64,000 bases of DNA from positions 3,741-67,740 of the forward strand of contig CAYSGH010000014.1 in assembly GCA_964430505.1 (NCBI GenBank), given 5' to 3'. The position numbers and the translations under genes are program-made. The notes under the pieces are model-generated. The model ran no database searches, was not told the DNA's origin, and worked only from the letters and a program-made list of their open reading frames with translations. The first letter of the stretch is position 1. Each line of letters begins with the position of its first letter. The stretch comes from UBA6176 sp032119375. GTDB lineage: Bacteria > Verrucomicrobiota > Verrucomicrobiia > Limisphaerales > UBA9464. This document shows positions 34,366 to 41,939 of this stretch, in pieces.

Positions 34366-35286
34366 TTAGGGCTTGGGGGCCGGCTTGGGATCAGCCGGAG
34401 TCGTGGGTTTGGGGGAATCCTTGGGAGCGGATGGATGATGCGCGGCCGGGTCCGTGGGCTTCTTGGGATCCTCGGCGGGGACGTCATCGGGCACGCGGCG
34501 GCGATCACCGCCAACGACGGCGACCTCGCCGGCCTCGCTGATGCGGAGCTGGGGCCGCTTCTCGGCGAAGACGTAGGTGCGACGCGCGAGGAGGGCGCCG
34601 TCGGGACCGATCTGGTGGTAACGATAGGAGGAGGCGTCGAACTGGTGGAGGACGTGGAGGCGGGATTGGCGGTCGAGGGAGCAGGCGGGGCGATTGAAGG
34701 AAACGGTGGCACCGAGGGGGGTGGTGTGGATGTTGCCGGATTCGTCGGCGTCGGTGACGCGGATGTAGAGGCGGGCCTCGCGCAGGTGGGTGACTTGGCA
34801 GAGGAGGTATTTGCGGGCGACGAGGTCCTCGGAGCCGGGGAGGAGGACGCCGAAGTCCTTTTCCCAGAGCTTGGCTCCACGGACGACCTCCAAGGCGGCC
34901 TCGCGGCTTGTGAACTCCGTGCCATCGGGACGACGCACGGTGGCGGAAAGGCGGTAGCGGCCCGGGCGGCTGAGATCGAAGAAGGGCTGGATGTCGAGGC
35001 GGACCGTGCCGCGCGTGGAGGATTCGAGGGAGAACTCGCCGGGGTCGGGGCCGTCGGCGAGGCGGTTGACGACGGAGCTGCCTTGGGCCTCGACGTTGAA
35101 TCGGAGCCAGCCGGATTCCTTGCCAAAGATCGCCTTGCTGCCGGTGAAGTTGGCGATGCGAAGGGCGGCCTCGATGGGTTCGCCCACGAGGAAGACCTCC
35201 TGTGGCAGGAGAACCTGAACCTCGATTTGCGCGAGGGCGCGTGCGAAGGCCAGGCAGGCGAGCAGGAATGGAAGGAATGTCTTCAT
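34366..35286 (-). CDS. Secreted protein of unknown function with Pro-rich C-terminus
   Basis: A 306-residue protein. MKTFLPFLLACLAFARALAQ is a signal peptide. The first half has beta-sandwich character (VQVLLPQEVFLVGEPIEAAL; LSRPGRYRLSATVRRPDG), like Ig-type or CARDB-type domains. A second strand region follows to about residue 255, and the tail is Pro/Lys/Asp-rich (PKKPTDPAAHHPSAP). The start was placed at 35286, after a low-complexity region overlapping the neighbouring gene. It is the last gene of an apparent operon with the metallophosphoesterase and acylphosphatase. Function unknown. Confidence 0.65.
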   Translation of the reverse strand: MKTFLPFLLACLAFARALAQIEVQVLLPQEVFLVGEPIEAALRIANFTGSKAIFGKESGWLRFNVEAQGSSVVNRLADGPDPGEFSLESSTRGTVRLDIQPFFDLSRPGRYRLSATVRRPDGTEFTSREAALEVVRGAKLWEKDFGVLLPGSEDLVARKYLLCQVTHLREARLYIRVTDADESGNIHTTPLGATVSFNRPACSLDRQSRLHVLHQFDASSYRYHQIGPDGALLARRTYVFAEKRPQLRISEAGEVAVVGGDRRRVPDDVPAEDPKKPTDPAAHHPSAPKDSPKPTTPADPKPAPKP

Positions 35287-35326
35287 GGGACGCGGTGAGG
35301 GCAGACGTTCCCCCCGGCGAATGGCT

Positions 35327-36055
35327 TCAGCGGCCTTCTCCGAGGCGCTTGGCGAGGCGTTCGGGGAGGCCGGCCTCGCGGATCTTCCTTTGGGCGGCGG
35401 CGACGTCGTATTCGAGCCTGCGAAGCTCGATGGTTTGACGAGCGAGGTCGTACACGACATAGCCCGCGCGAGGGTCGCCATCACGGGGTTGGCCGACGGA
35501 GCCGACGTTGACGAAGTACTTCTTGCCGGGCTCGACCTTGAGGCCGGCTGGGTAGTAGGTGCCGCCGGTCACGCCCACGCCCTTGACGAATGCGAGGGGC
35601 ACGTGGGTGTGGCCGAAGAAGCAGACGGAGGTGTTCTGGTATGTGAAGGAGGCGGCGGCCTGGAGCTTCTCGAACACGTATCCCCATCGCTCGGGGACGT
35701 CCAGGGTGGCATGGACGATGGAGAAGGTGGCGACGAGCCGGCGATACTTGAGGTCGCGGAGCCACTTCCGGTCGTCGTCCGTGAGCTGGTTCCGGCTCCA
35801 GGTGACGGCCTCGGCGGCGGCGTCATTGAAGCCCTCTGGGTCTTCCGTGCTGCCGATGTATTCGTCGTGGTTGCCCTTCACGACGGGGATGTTCATGCCC
35901 CGGATGATGTCGAGGCATTCCTTGGGGTTGGCGCCGTAGCCCACGACGTCGCCAAGGCAGGCCACGTGGGTACAGGCTTGCCCCTTGATGTCCTCCAGCA
36001 CCGCCTGGAGGCCCTCCAGGTTGGCATGGATGTCCGCTATGATGGCGTATCTCAT
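35327..36055 (-). CDS. Metallophosphoesterase (YfcE/Ap4A-hydrolase type)
   Basis: A 242-residue calcineurin-like phosphoesterase. The motifs are MRYAIIADIHANL (D-x-H), ACLGDVVGYG (GDxxG), VKGNHDEYIG (GNHDE) and FFGHTHVPL (GHTH), all in order, giving a complete two-metal site. Related proteins act on nucleotides such as diadenosine tetraphosphate or on phosphodiesters; which one applies here is unknown. The start ATG is overlapped by the TGA of the acylphosphatase gene (TGATG), and the secreted-protein gene follows 40 bases later, so these three form an operon. Confidence 0.9.
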   Translation of the reverse strand: MRYAIIADIHANLEGLQAVLEDIKGQACTHVACLGDVVGYGANPKECLDIIRGMNIPVVKGNHDEYIGSTEDPEGFNDAAAEAVTWSRNQLTDDDRKWLRDLKYRRLVATFSIVHATLDVPERWGYVFEKLQAAASFTYQNTSVCFFGHTHVPLAFVKGVGVTGGTYYPAGLKVEPGKKYFVNVGSVGQPRDGDPRAGYVVYDLARQTIELRRLEYDVAAAQRKIREAGLPERLAKRLGEGR

Positions 36056-36333
36056 CAACGCACAATCTCGAACCCTCGGTACTCGCCGCTCGGTTCCGTC
36101 CAGTTTTCTTCCTCACCCCGTATCATTGGCCCCAGCCCGCTCCCGCGGATGGCCTTCCGAAACTCCTGCAATTCATCGACCGCGCCCTCTGCCACCATCT
36201 CCACCCGGCCGTCCGGCAAGTTGCGGACGATCCCGGTGACCTCGTATCCCGAGGCCACTTGGCGCGCCTGGTACCGGAACCCAACTCCCTGCACCCGGCC
36301 CGAGTAGAACACCTGCATCCGGCGACGACTCAT
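36055..36333 (-). CDS. acyP: Acylphosphatase
   Basis: A 92-residue protein starting MSRRRMQVFYSGRVQGVGF. The GRVQGVGFRYQ phosphate-binding loop with its conserved Arg, and the later VRNLPDGRVEMVAEG with the conserved Asn, are the acylphosphatase signature. It hydrolyses carboxyl-phosphate bonds in small acyl phosphates. It is coupled by overlap to the metallophosphoesterase gene. A longer in-frame stretch upstream (to 36507) is not family-like and is ignored. Confidence 0.92.
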   Translation of the reverse strand: MSRRRMQVFYSGRVQGVGFRYQARQVASGYEVTGIVRNLPDGRVEMVAEGAVDELQEFRKAIRGSGLGPMIRGEEENWTEPSGEYRGFEIVR

Positions 36334-36340
36334 GCAATGC

Positions 36341-36352
36341 GTTGACGTCAAC
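36341..36352. promoter_or_regulatory. Perfect 12-base palindrome just upstream of acyP
   Basis: GTTGACGTCAAC lies 8 bases before the acyP start codon, within the divergent acyP-phoH spacer. It could be an operator or fortuitous. A weaker interrupted palindrome (GGGGCAAA...TTTGTCCCC) lies at 36419-36438. Confidence 0.35.
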
Positions 36353-36461
36353 CCCCGAAAACAAGGACGACGTCCTCGGAGGCAAACGGTCGGTGACTTA
36401 GCCATATCCGTGCCACAAGGGGCAAACGTTTTGTCCCCGTGGCCCCTCCTGGCGGACGCCG

Positions 36462-37916
36462 ATGTCAATCCGTGCTTGTCGCCCCGTGCCGCGGGGGCAT
36501 CGTGCACCCGTGTCCGAGCGTGATGATTCCCCCGTCGCGGGCCCGCCGCCGTCCCGAGCCCCGTCGCGTCGCCCCCGCCGCCGCACCGCCTCCCAGGGGT
36601 CGCGCCCCAAGAACTACGTGCTCGACACGAACGTGCTGCTGCACGATCCGAACGCGCTCCTGAACTTCCAGGACAACCACGTCTTGGTGCCGATCGAGGT
36701 CATCGAGGAGATCGACAAGTTCAAGCGCGAGACCAGCGAGCGCGGCCAGAATGCCCGGACGGTTTCGCGGCGCCTGGATGCCTTCCGGCGGCAGGGTTCC
36801 CTGGCGGAGGGCGTTGCGCTCCCCAACGGCGGCCTGCTTCGCATCATCTTCGAGACGCCGTCGGCGCGGTCGCGTCCGGTGCCTTCGATGGGTGGCGGCA
36901 CGGTGGACTCGCGCATCCTGGCGCTGGCATTGGCGGTGAGCGACGCCGAGCGCGGCCGTCCCACCATCCTGGTCACCAAGGACATCAACCTGCGGCTGAA
37001 GGCCGACGTGTACGGGTTGGCGGCGGAGGATTACGAGACGGACCAGGTCAACCTGAAGGACCTCTACACGGGCTACTTCGAGGCCACGGTGCCGGCCGGT
37101 CGGTTGGCCAACTTCCGCATGAACGGCGAGGTCCCGGTCCCGGAGGGGCCCGCGCGTCATGCCAACCAGTACTGCTGCCTGGTTGAGGAGGGCGCCGCCA
37201 AGCGTTCCATCCTGGGCCGCGTCGATCCGACGGGTGCCCGGATCATCCCATTGCAGGACGTCCAGAACGTCTGGGGCATCCGGCCCAAGAACCGCGAGCA
37301 ACACTTCGCGCTCGATGCCTTGCTGGACGACCACCTCAAGCTCGTCACGCTGATGGGCAAGGCCGGCACCGGGAAGACGTTGCTGGCCTTGGCCGCGGGC
37401 GTGAAGAAAACCGTGGCCGACCGCGAGTTCCGCCGCTTGGTGGTGGCTCGCCCCACCGTGTCGATGGGCAAGGAGCTGGGATTCCTTCCGGGTTCCCTGG
37501 AGGAGAAGCTCGCCCCGTGGATGCAGCCCATCCACGACGCGCTGGAGCTGCTGGGCGACCTCAACATGGGGCGCGAAAACGGGCGCACGTCCGACCTGCT
37601 CCGTTCCGGCACGATCATGGTCGAGGCCCTGAGCTACATCCGGGGCCGCTCCATCGCCCACCAGTTCATGATCATCGACGAGGCCCAAAACCTTACCCCG
37701 CTTGAGGCCAAGACGATCATCACGCGGGTGGGCCAGGGGACGAAGATCGTGCTAACCGGCGACCCGTACCAAATCGACAACCCCTACGTCGATGCCGCCT
37801 CGAACGGGTTCACCTACATCGTGAATCGCTTCAAGGGCCAGCATCTCTCGGCCCACGTGGAACTCGCGCGCGGCGAGCGCTCCGACCTCGCCGAGGTCGC
37901 CGCGAACATCCTGTAG
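36462..37916 (+). CDS. PIN-PhoH-type ATPase/RNA-associated protein
   Basis: A 484-residue protein. The first 45 residues are basic. Residues about 50-185 form a PIN nuclease domain (NYVLDTNVLLHDPNAL, with acidic residues, and a later FETPSARSRP...GGGTVDSRILALAL). The C-terminal half is the PhoH ATPase with Walker A GKAGTGKTLLAL and Walker B MIIDEAQNLTP. The combination is that of PhoL/YlaK-type PIN-PhoH proteins, thought to act as RNA helicase-nucleases. The true start may be ATG 36462 or GTG 36510; both give the same domains. It is transcribed divergently from acyP. Confidence 0.9.
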   Translation: MSIRACRPVPRGHRAPVSERDDSPVAGPPPSRAPSRRPRRRTASQGSRPKNYVLDTNVLLHDPNALLNFQDNHVLVPIEVIEEIDKFKRETSERGQNARTVSRRLDAFRRQGSLAEGVALPNGGLLRIIFETPSARSRPVPSMGGGTVDSRILALALAVSDAERGRPTILVTKDINLRLKADVYGLAAEDYETDQVNLKDLYTGYFEATVPAGRLANFRMNGEVPVPEGPARHANQYCCLVEEGAAKRSILGRVDPTGARIIPLQDVQNVWGIRPKNREQHFALDALLDDHLKLVTLMGKAGTGKTLLALAAGVKKTVADREFRRLVVARPTVSMGKELGFLPGSLEEKLAPWMQPIHDALELLGDLNMGRENGRTSDLLRSGTIMVEALSYIRGRSIAHQFMIIDEAQNLTPLEAKTIITRVGQGTKIVLTGDPYQIDNPYVDAASNGFTYIVNRFKGQHLSAHVELARGERSDLAEVAANIL

Positions 37917-37989
37917 CGCCACGACCTCCCTTGCGTCCGCGCCGCCTTCGGGGTTGCGTTGCTTGGGCTTCGGTGCATTTACTGGGTCC

Positions 37990-39327
37990 ATGCTCGCCGT
38001 CCCGGGTCCAGCGCGTCGGTATTGTGACGGCGTCACGAGGCGCAATTTCCTGCGCCTTGGGGCGCTCGGCATGGGTGGCATTGCATTGCCCCAACTGCTT
38101 CGCGCCGAATCCGAGTCCGGCATCCGTTCCTCCCACAAGTCCGTCATCATGGTGTACCTGCCGGGCGGGCCTCCGCACCAGGACACGTTCGACCTCAAGC
38201 TCGACGCACCCGCCGAGATCCGCGGCGAATTCCGGCCAATTTCCACCACCCTTCCGGGCCTCCAGATTTGCGAGCACCTCCCCCGTCTTGCTCGCCTGGC
38301 TCAGCGCTACACCGTCATTCGATCCATCGCGGATGCCGTGGATGACCACTCGGACTTCATGTGCCAGACCGGTCGTCGCAAGGGCAATGCGCCGCCGGGC
38401 GGTTGGCCGACGATAGGCGCCTGCGTCTCGCGTGTGCTGGGGTCGGCCAACCCGGCCGTGCCCGCGTTCATCGGGCTCGAGCCCCGCATGCAGCACCGGC
38501 CCTACAACGCCGCCACCCATGGTTTTGCCGGGGTGGCCCATGATGCGTTCAAGCCGGCGGCCGACGCGAAGGCGGACATGGTGTTGAACGGGATCTCGGC
38601 CGACCGCCTGGCCGACCGCCGGGCGTTGCTCCAAGCCTTCGACCAATACCGGCGCGACGTGGATGGGTCGGGCCTGATGGCCGGCCTCGACGGTTTCAAC
38701 CAACAGGCATTCGGCATGTTGACGTCTGGCCGCCTCCTGTCGGCGCTGGACTTGACCCAGGAGGATCCCCGCGTGTTGGAGCGTTACGGCAAGGGGGACT
38801 CCAAGGTGCACGGGGACGCGGCGCCGATGTTGAACGAGCAGTTCTGCATGGCGCGGCGCCTCGTCGAGGCGGGAGCCCGCTTCGTCACGCTGGCCTACGG
38901 CTTCTGGGATTACCACGGCAACAACTTCGGCAACGCCCGCAACGACCTGCCCATGCTCGACCAGGCCTTGTCGGCCTTGATCGAGGACATCCACGAGCGC
39001 GGCCTCGACAAGGACGTCACCGTCATTGCGTGGGGCGAGTTCGGGCGTTCCCCCACGATCAACAAGGACGGCGGGCGCGACCACTGGCCCCGGGCCAACT
39101 GCGCGCTGTTGGCGGGCGGCGGCATGCGGCATGGCCAGGTCATTGGCGCCACCGACCGCCTCGGCGGCGAGCCCTCCGAGCGGCCGGTGCTGTTCGGCGA
39201 GATCTTTGCGTCCTTGTACGCGTCGCTGGGCATCGACGTGAACAAGGTGACGTTGCCCGACCTCAGTGGCCGTCCCCAGTTCTTGGTGCCCGACGGCTGC
39301 CAACCGATGCGCGAGTTGTTGGGCTGA
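37990..39327 (+). CDS. DUF1501 protein with Tat signal
   Basis: A 445-residue protein of the sulfatase-like alkaline-phosphatase superfamily group common in Verrucomicrobiota and Planctomycetota. Residues 15-40 hold a twin-arginine start (VTRRNFLRLGALGMG). Family blocks are SVIMVYLPGGPPHQDTFDLK, RYTVIRSIADAVDDHSDFM and, near the end, VTVIAWGEFGRSPTIN..GGRDHW. Function untested. The usual genomic partner (a DUF1549/DUF1553 protein) is not next to it here; the neighbours are the PhoH gene and a small membrane protein. The ATG at 37990 was taken because it gives a normal Tat leader. Confidence 0.9.
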   Translation: MLAVPGPARRYCDGVTRRNFLRLGALGMGGIALPQLLRAESESGIRSSHKSVIMVYLPGGPPHQDTFDLKLDAPAEIRGEFRPISTTLPGLQICEHLPRLARLAQRYTVIRSIADAVDDHSDFMCQTGRRKGNAPPGGWPTIGACVSRVLGSANPAVPAFIGLEPRMQHRPYNAATHGFAGVAHDAFKPAADAKADMVLNGISADRLADRRALLQAFDQYRRDVDGSGLMAGLDGFNQQAFGMLTSGRLLSALDLTQEDPRVLERYGKGDSKVHGDAAPMLNEQFCMARRLVEAGARFVTLAYGFWDYHGNNFGNARNDLPMLDQALSALIEDIHERGLDKDVTVIAWGEFGRSPTINKDGGRDHWPRANCALLAGGGMRHGQVIGATDRLGGEPSERPVLFGEIFASLYASLGIDVNKVTLPDLSGRPQFLVPDGCQPMRELLG

Positions 39328-39375
39328 CGGTTGCGAGGAGTCGATGGGACTCCCCGATCGCCCGAGGCCATGGCG

Positions 39376-39771
39376 TTATCCCGGAGCTGAAGCCCCGGCA
39401 TTCGGCGCGAGCTTGCGTCGTCGGATGGACCACTCGAGGAAGAACGAGGACGTGATGACGGCCGTTCCCACGATGCCGCACAGCTCGAACCATGGGTTCT
39501 CGAAGACCTCCTCCAGCACGCTGTCGTCGGCCACTTCTTGGCGCAGCGCCGCGATTTCGCGGGCGAGGTCGAGGTCCCTCGTGGCAGGCGGCGCGCCCTG
39601 GGAGGATGCCGCCGCCGCGGGACGGGCGAGGGGCAGGCGCAGGGATGTGGGCGGACGCTGATGGCCACGGGCCGTCGCCAGCGAGACGACGGTGGCAACT
39701 AGGATGACGGTGGTGCCCAACCCACGGAGCAACGGGGGCAAGGCTTCGTTCACGTTGAGGGAATGCTTCAT
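39376..39771 (-). CDS. Small membrane protein of unknown function
   Basis: A 131-residue protein with one hydrophobic segment near residues 18-35 (TTVILVATVVSLATA), an Ala/Pro-rich middle, a charged coiled part (LDLAREIAALRQEVADD) and a second hydrophobic part (FELCGIVGTAVITSSFFLEW) ending in basic residues. No family recognised. It lies 18 bases downstream of the flippase gene and could be co-transcribed with it. It is convergent with the DUF1501 gene (gap about 50 bases). Confidence 0.55.
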   Translation of the reverse strand: MKHSLNVNEALPPLLRGLGTTVILVATVVSLATARGHQRPPTSLRLPLARPAAAASSQGAPPATRDLDLAREIAALRQEVADDSVLEEVFENPWFELCGIVGTAVITSSFFLEWSIRRRKLAPNAGASAPG

Positions 39772-39789
39772 GGCTTTTCGCACGCGGTC

Positions 39790-41274
39790 CTAAAGGCCAT
39801 CCCGAACCCGCCGGAGCCAGCCGCCGTCGCCGCGCCCTCGCGACCACGCCCATGCCATCAGGGTGGCCATGGCCGCCATCGCCCCGGCTGCACCTGCGGC
39901 CAAGGACCATGCACCGGTCCAACCCGATCGCACGAGGACATGGCTCAGCGCCCCGGCGACCGCGGCGCCTGCAAGCGCCCGTGCCCAGGCCCCGAAAAAC
40001 CAACGCGGCCCATCGGAGCCGCCTTGATGGCGGGCATGGTCCATGAACAAGGGAAGGCTCGTGCCCATGGCCGTTGACAGCAGCATCCCCGCTGCCAGCC
40101 CGGTCCCGCCCCAGAACCACCCGCCGACGCCCCCAAGGATGGCGCCCGCAACGACCTCCATCCCCACCCGCCGCGCCAGCGTCTGGAACTGGCCCGAACC
40201 CATGAGGTGATAGGCGACCGGCGAGGACACCCCGATCACGACGAACCGTGCGGCCAGGAGGCCGATCCACGCCGGGGGGGCCACCCATTCCGGAGACACG
40301 TGCCATGCAAGGACGGCCGGTGCCGCGCCCAGCATGAGCCCGCCGCCCATCCCGTACAGCCATGCGTTGGCGGCCGACACGAGCCGTGTGGAGTCGGGTC
40401 CACCGCCGGTTCCCTGTGCCACGCGTGGCCACAAGGCCTCGCCAAACGACGTGAGCACGCCCCGCGCGATGCCCAGCACGCGCAGGACGAGCACGAAGAC
40501 CGTGAGTTCGCCGCCTTCCGGCATCAGCCAGTTGGCCATCAATCCGTCCATGGCCAGCAGGACGACGATGAGCACCTGCATCCGGCACACGGGCCAGGCC
40601 TCCGGCCAGTTCTCACGCCAGTATGCGCGGCGGTCGGCGCCCCATTCCAGGTCCACCCAAGGCATCCCGGGGAAGTCCGCGCGCAGGACGAGGTTGGCCG
40701 CGATCCACGGGATGGAAGCCACGGCGAGGACGGCGGCGGGGAACGCCCATTCGCCCCACCCCATCGCAAGTCCGGCGCCCACGACGGCGAGGTGCACAAG
40801 AGAGCCCACGCCCTGGATGACGGACATGGCCCCCTGCTTGCCGATGCCGACCAGCGCCTGAACCTGCATCCCCGCCGACAACGTCAACGCCCCGCCCAGC
40901 CCAAGCGCCATGAAGAAGCCCAGGCCCAGCCCCGCCCGTCGTCCCGCAGGCCCCAGCCAGCACGCCAGCATCAACACCGGCCCGGCGAGCAACGCCCACG
41001 AGAACAAGCGCGTCATCAACGCCTGGCCAAACCCGGCCAGCCACCGGCGTCGCCCCGTGTCCGACGTCCGCAGCACCTCGCGGTTCAGGAACATCCGGAA
41101 GCCGCCATCCAACATGGGCATGTAGCCCAGCACCGTCAGCGCCACCATCAATGCGCCGTATTCCTCCTTGGGCAGATGCTGGCCCACCCAGCGCAACACT
41201 ACCACGGCCGACGTCGCCGAGGCGGCCGCCGCGAACACCCGGCCCGACAACACCCTCGCAAACGACGCATTCAA
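39790..41274 (-). CDS. Oligosaccharide/polysaccharide flippase-like membrane protein
   Basis: A polytopic protein of about 494 residues with 12-14 hydrophobic segments. It opens FARVLSGRVFAAAASATSAV, followed by RWVGQHLPKEEYGALMVAL, the 'lv...lg.eefG.y' start of the Wzx/MATE-type flippase family. GMGGGLMLGAAPAVLAW appears later. It likely flips lipid-linked sugars across the inner membrane. The start is not firm: a TTG at 41274 gives the best N-terminus; no nearby ATG in frame fits. It is divergent from the Val/Pro-rich protein at 41395. A role with the glycan genes at 41.9-44.6 kb is possible. Confidence 0.75.
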   Translation of the reverse strand: MNASFARVLSGRVFAAAASATSAVVVLRWVGQHLPKEEYGALMVALTVLGYMPMLDGGFRMFLNREVLRTSDTGRRRWLAGFGQALMTRLFSWALLAGPVLMLACWLGPAGRRAGLGLGFFMALGLGGALTLSAGMQVQALVGIGKQGAMSVIQGVGSLVHLAVVGAGLAMGWGEWAFPAAVLAVASIPWIAANLVLRADFPGMPWVDLEWGADRRAYWRENWPEAWPVCRMQVLIVVLLAMDGLMANWLMPEGGELTVFVLVLRVLGIARGVLTSFGEALWPRVAQGTGGGPDSTRLVSAANAWLYGMGGGLMLGAAPAVLAWHVSPEWVAPPAWIGLLAARFVVIGVSSPVAYHLMGSGQFQTLARRVGMEVVAGAILGGVGGWFWGGTGLAAGMLLSTAMGTSLPLFMDHARHQGGSDGPRWFFGAWARALAGAAVAGALSHVLVRSGWTGAWSLAAGAAGAMAAMATLMAWAWSRGRGDGGWLRRVRDGL

Positions 41275-41394
41275 CGGCCCGGCCTTACCCCACGGTGGCC
41301 CACGAGGGAAGTTCCAAGTTCCCGGGAAGCCCGCGTGAATACCGCCCGCCCGCCTCCAGTCGGCCCCACACGTAACGAGCGAGAAAGACTTCAC

Positions 41395-41865
41395 ATGAAG
41401 ACGAGGATGACACCCTTCCTGTTGGCGATGGCCCTTGGCCTTGGAGCCGTTGCTCCCCGGGCCATGGCGGGCGACCGGGAATGGGCCGTGGCTGGCAAGG
41501 TCCTCACCGGCCTCGCCGCCGCCTCCGTCGTCTCCCGCATCCTCGATCCTGCGCCCTGCGCCGGGACGACCGCCGTGGTGTACCAGCACCCCCCGGTTTA
41601 CGTCGTCGCGCAACCCGCCCCCGTCGTGGTCGCGCAGCCAACGGTCGTCGCACCCGCGCCGGTGGCCCCCCCGGCTCCTGTCGCCTATGCGGTGCCACCC
41701 CCCACCGTTGTGTACGCGACACCGCCGGTGGTCTATGCGGCTCCCCCCGTTGTCTATGCCGCGCCGCCCGTGTACGTCGCGCCGCACCCCGTCGTGGTGC
41801 CCGCGCCGGCTTTCGTCCATCGCCCCCGTTGGGGATTCCATGGACACGTGGTTTTCCGCCCGTGA
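41395..41865 (+). CDS. Exported Val/Pro/Tyr-repeat protein
   Basis: A 156-residue protein. MKTRMTPFLLAMALGLGAV...AMA is a signal peptide. A short domain with one Cys follows, and then a region rich in repeated PVVVA/APPVVYAAPPV and YAPP-like units (about residues 60-140), ending VHRPRWGFHGHVVFRP. It resembles extended, surface-exposed structural proteins (proline-rich, with Tyr at regular places). No family recognised beyond this. A GAGAAAG sequence precedes the ATG, and a strong hairpin follows the stop, so it is likely expressed as a single gene. Confidence 0.75.
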   Translation: MKTRMTPFLLAMALGLGAVAPRAMAGDREWAVAGKVLTGLAAASVVSRILDPAPCAGTTAVVYQHPPVYVVAQPAPVVVAQPTVVAPAPVAPPAPVAYAVPPPTVVYATPPVVYAAPPVVYAAPPVYVAPHPVVVPAPAFVHRPRWGFHGHVVFRP

Positions 41866-41897
41866 GTACGAGCGGGAATAACGCATAGGAGAAGGCG

Positions 41898-41926
41898 GGC
41901 CCGCCGGCGTGAGACACCGGCGGGCC
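41898..41926 (+). terminator. Hairpin terminator after the repeat-protein gene
   Basis: GGCCCGCCGG (41898-41907) pairs perfectly with CCGGCGGGCC (41917-41926). Only a short T-rich stretch (ATTTCT) follows, so efficiency is uncertain. Confidence 0.65.
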
Positions 41927-41939
41927 ATTTCTCGTCGGC

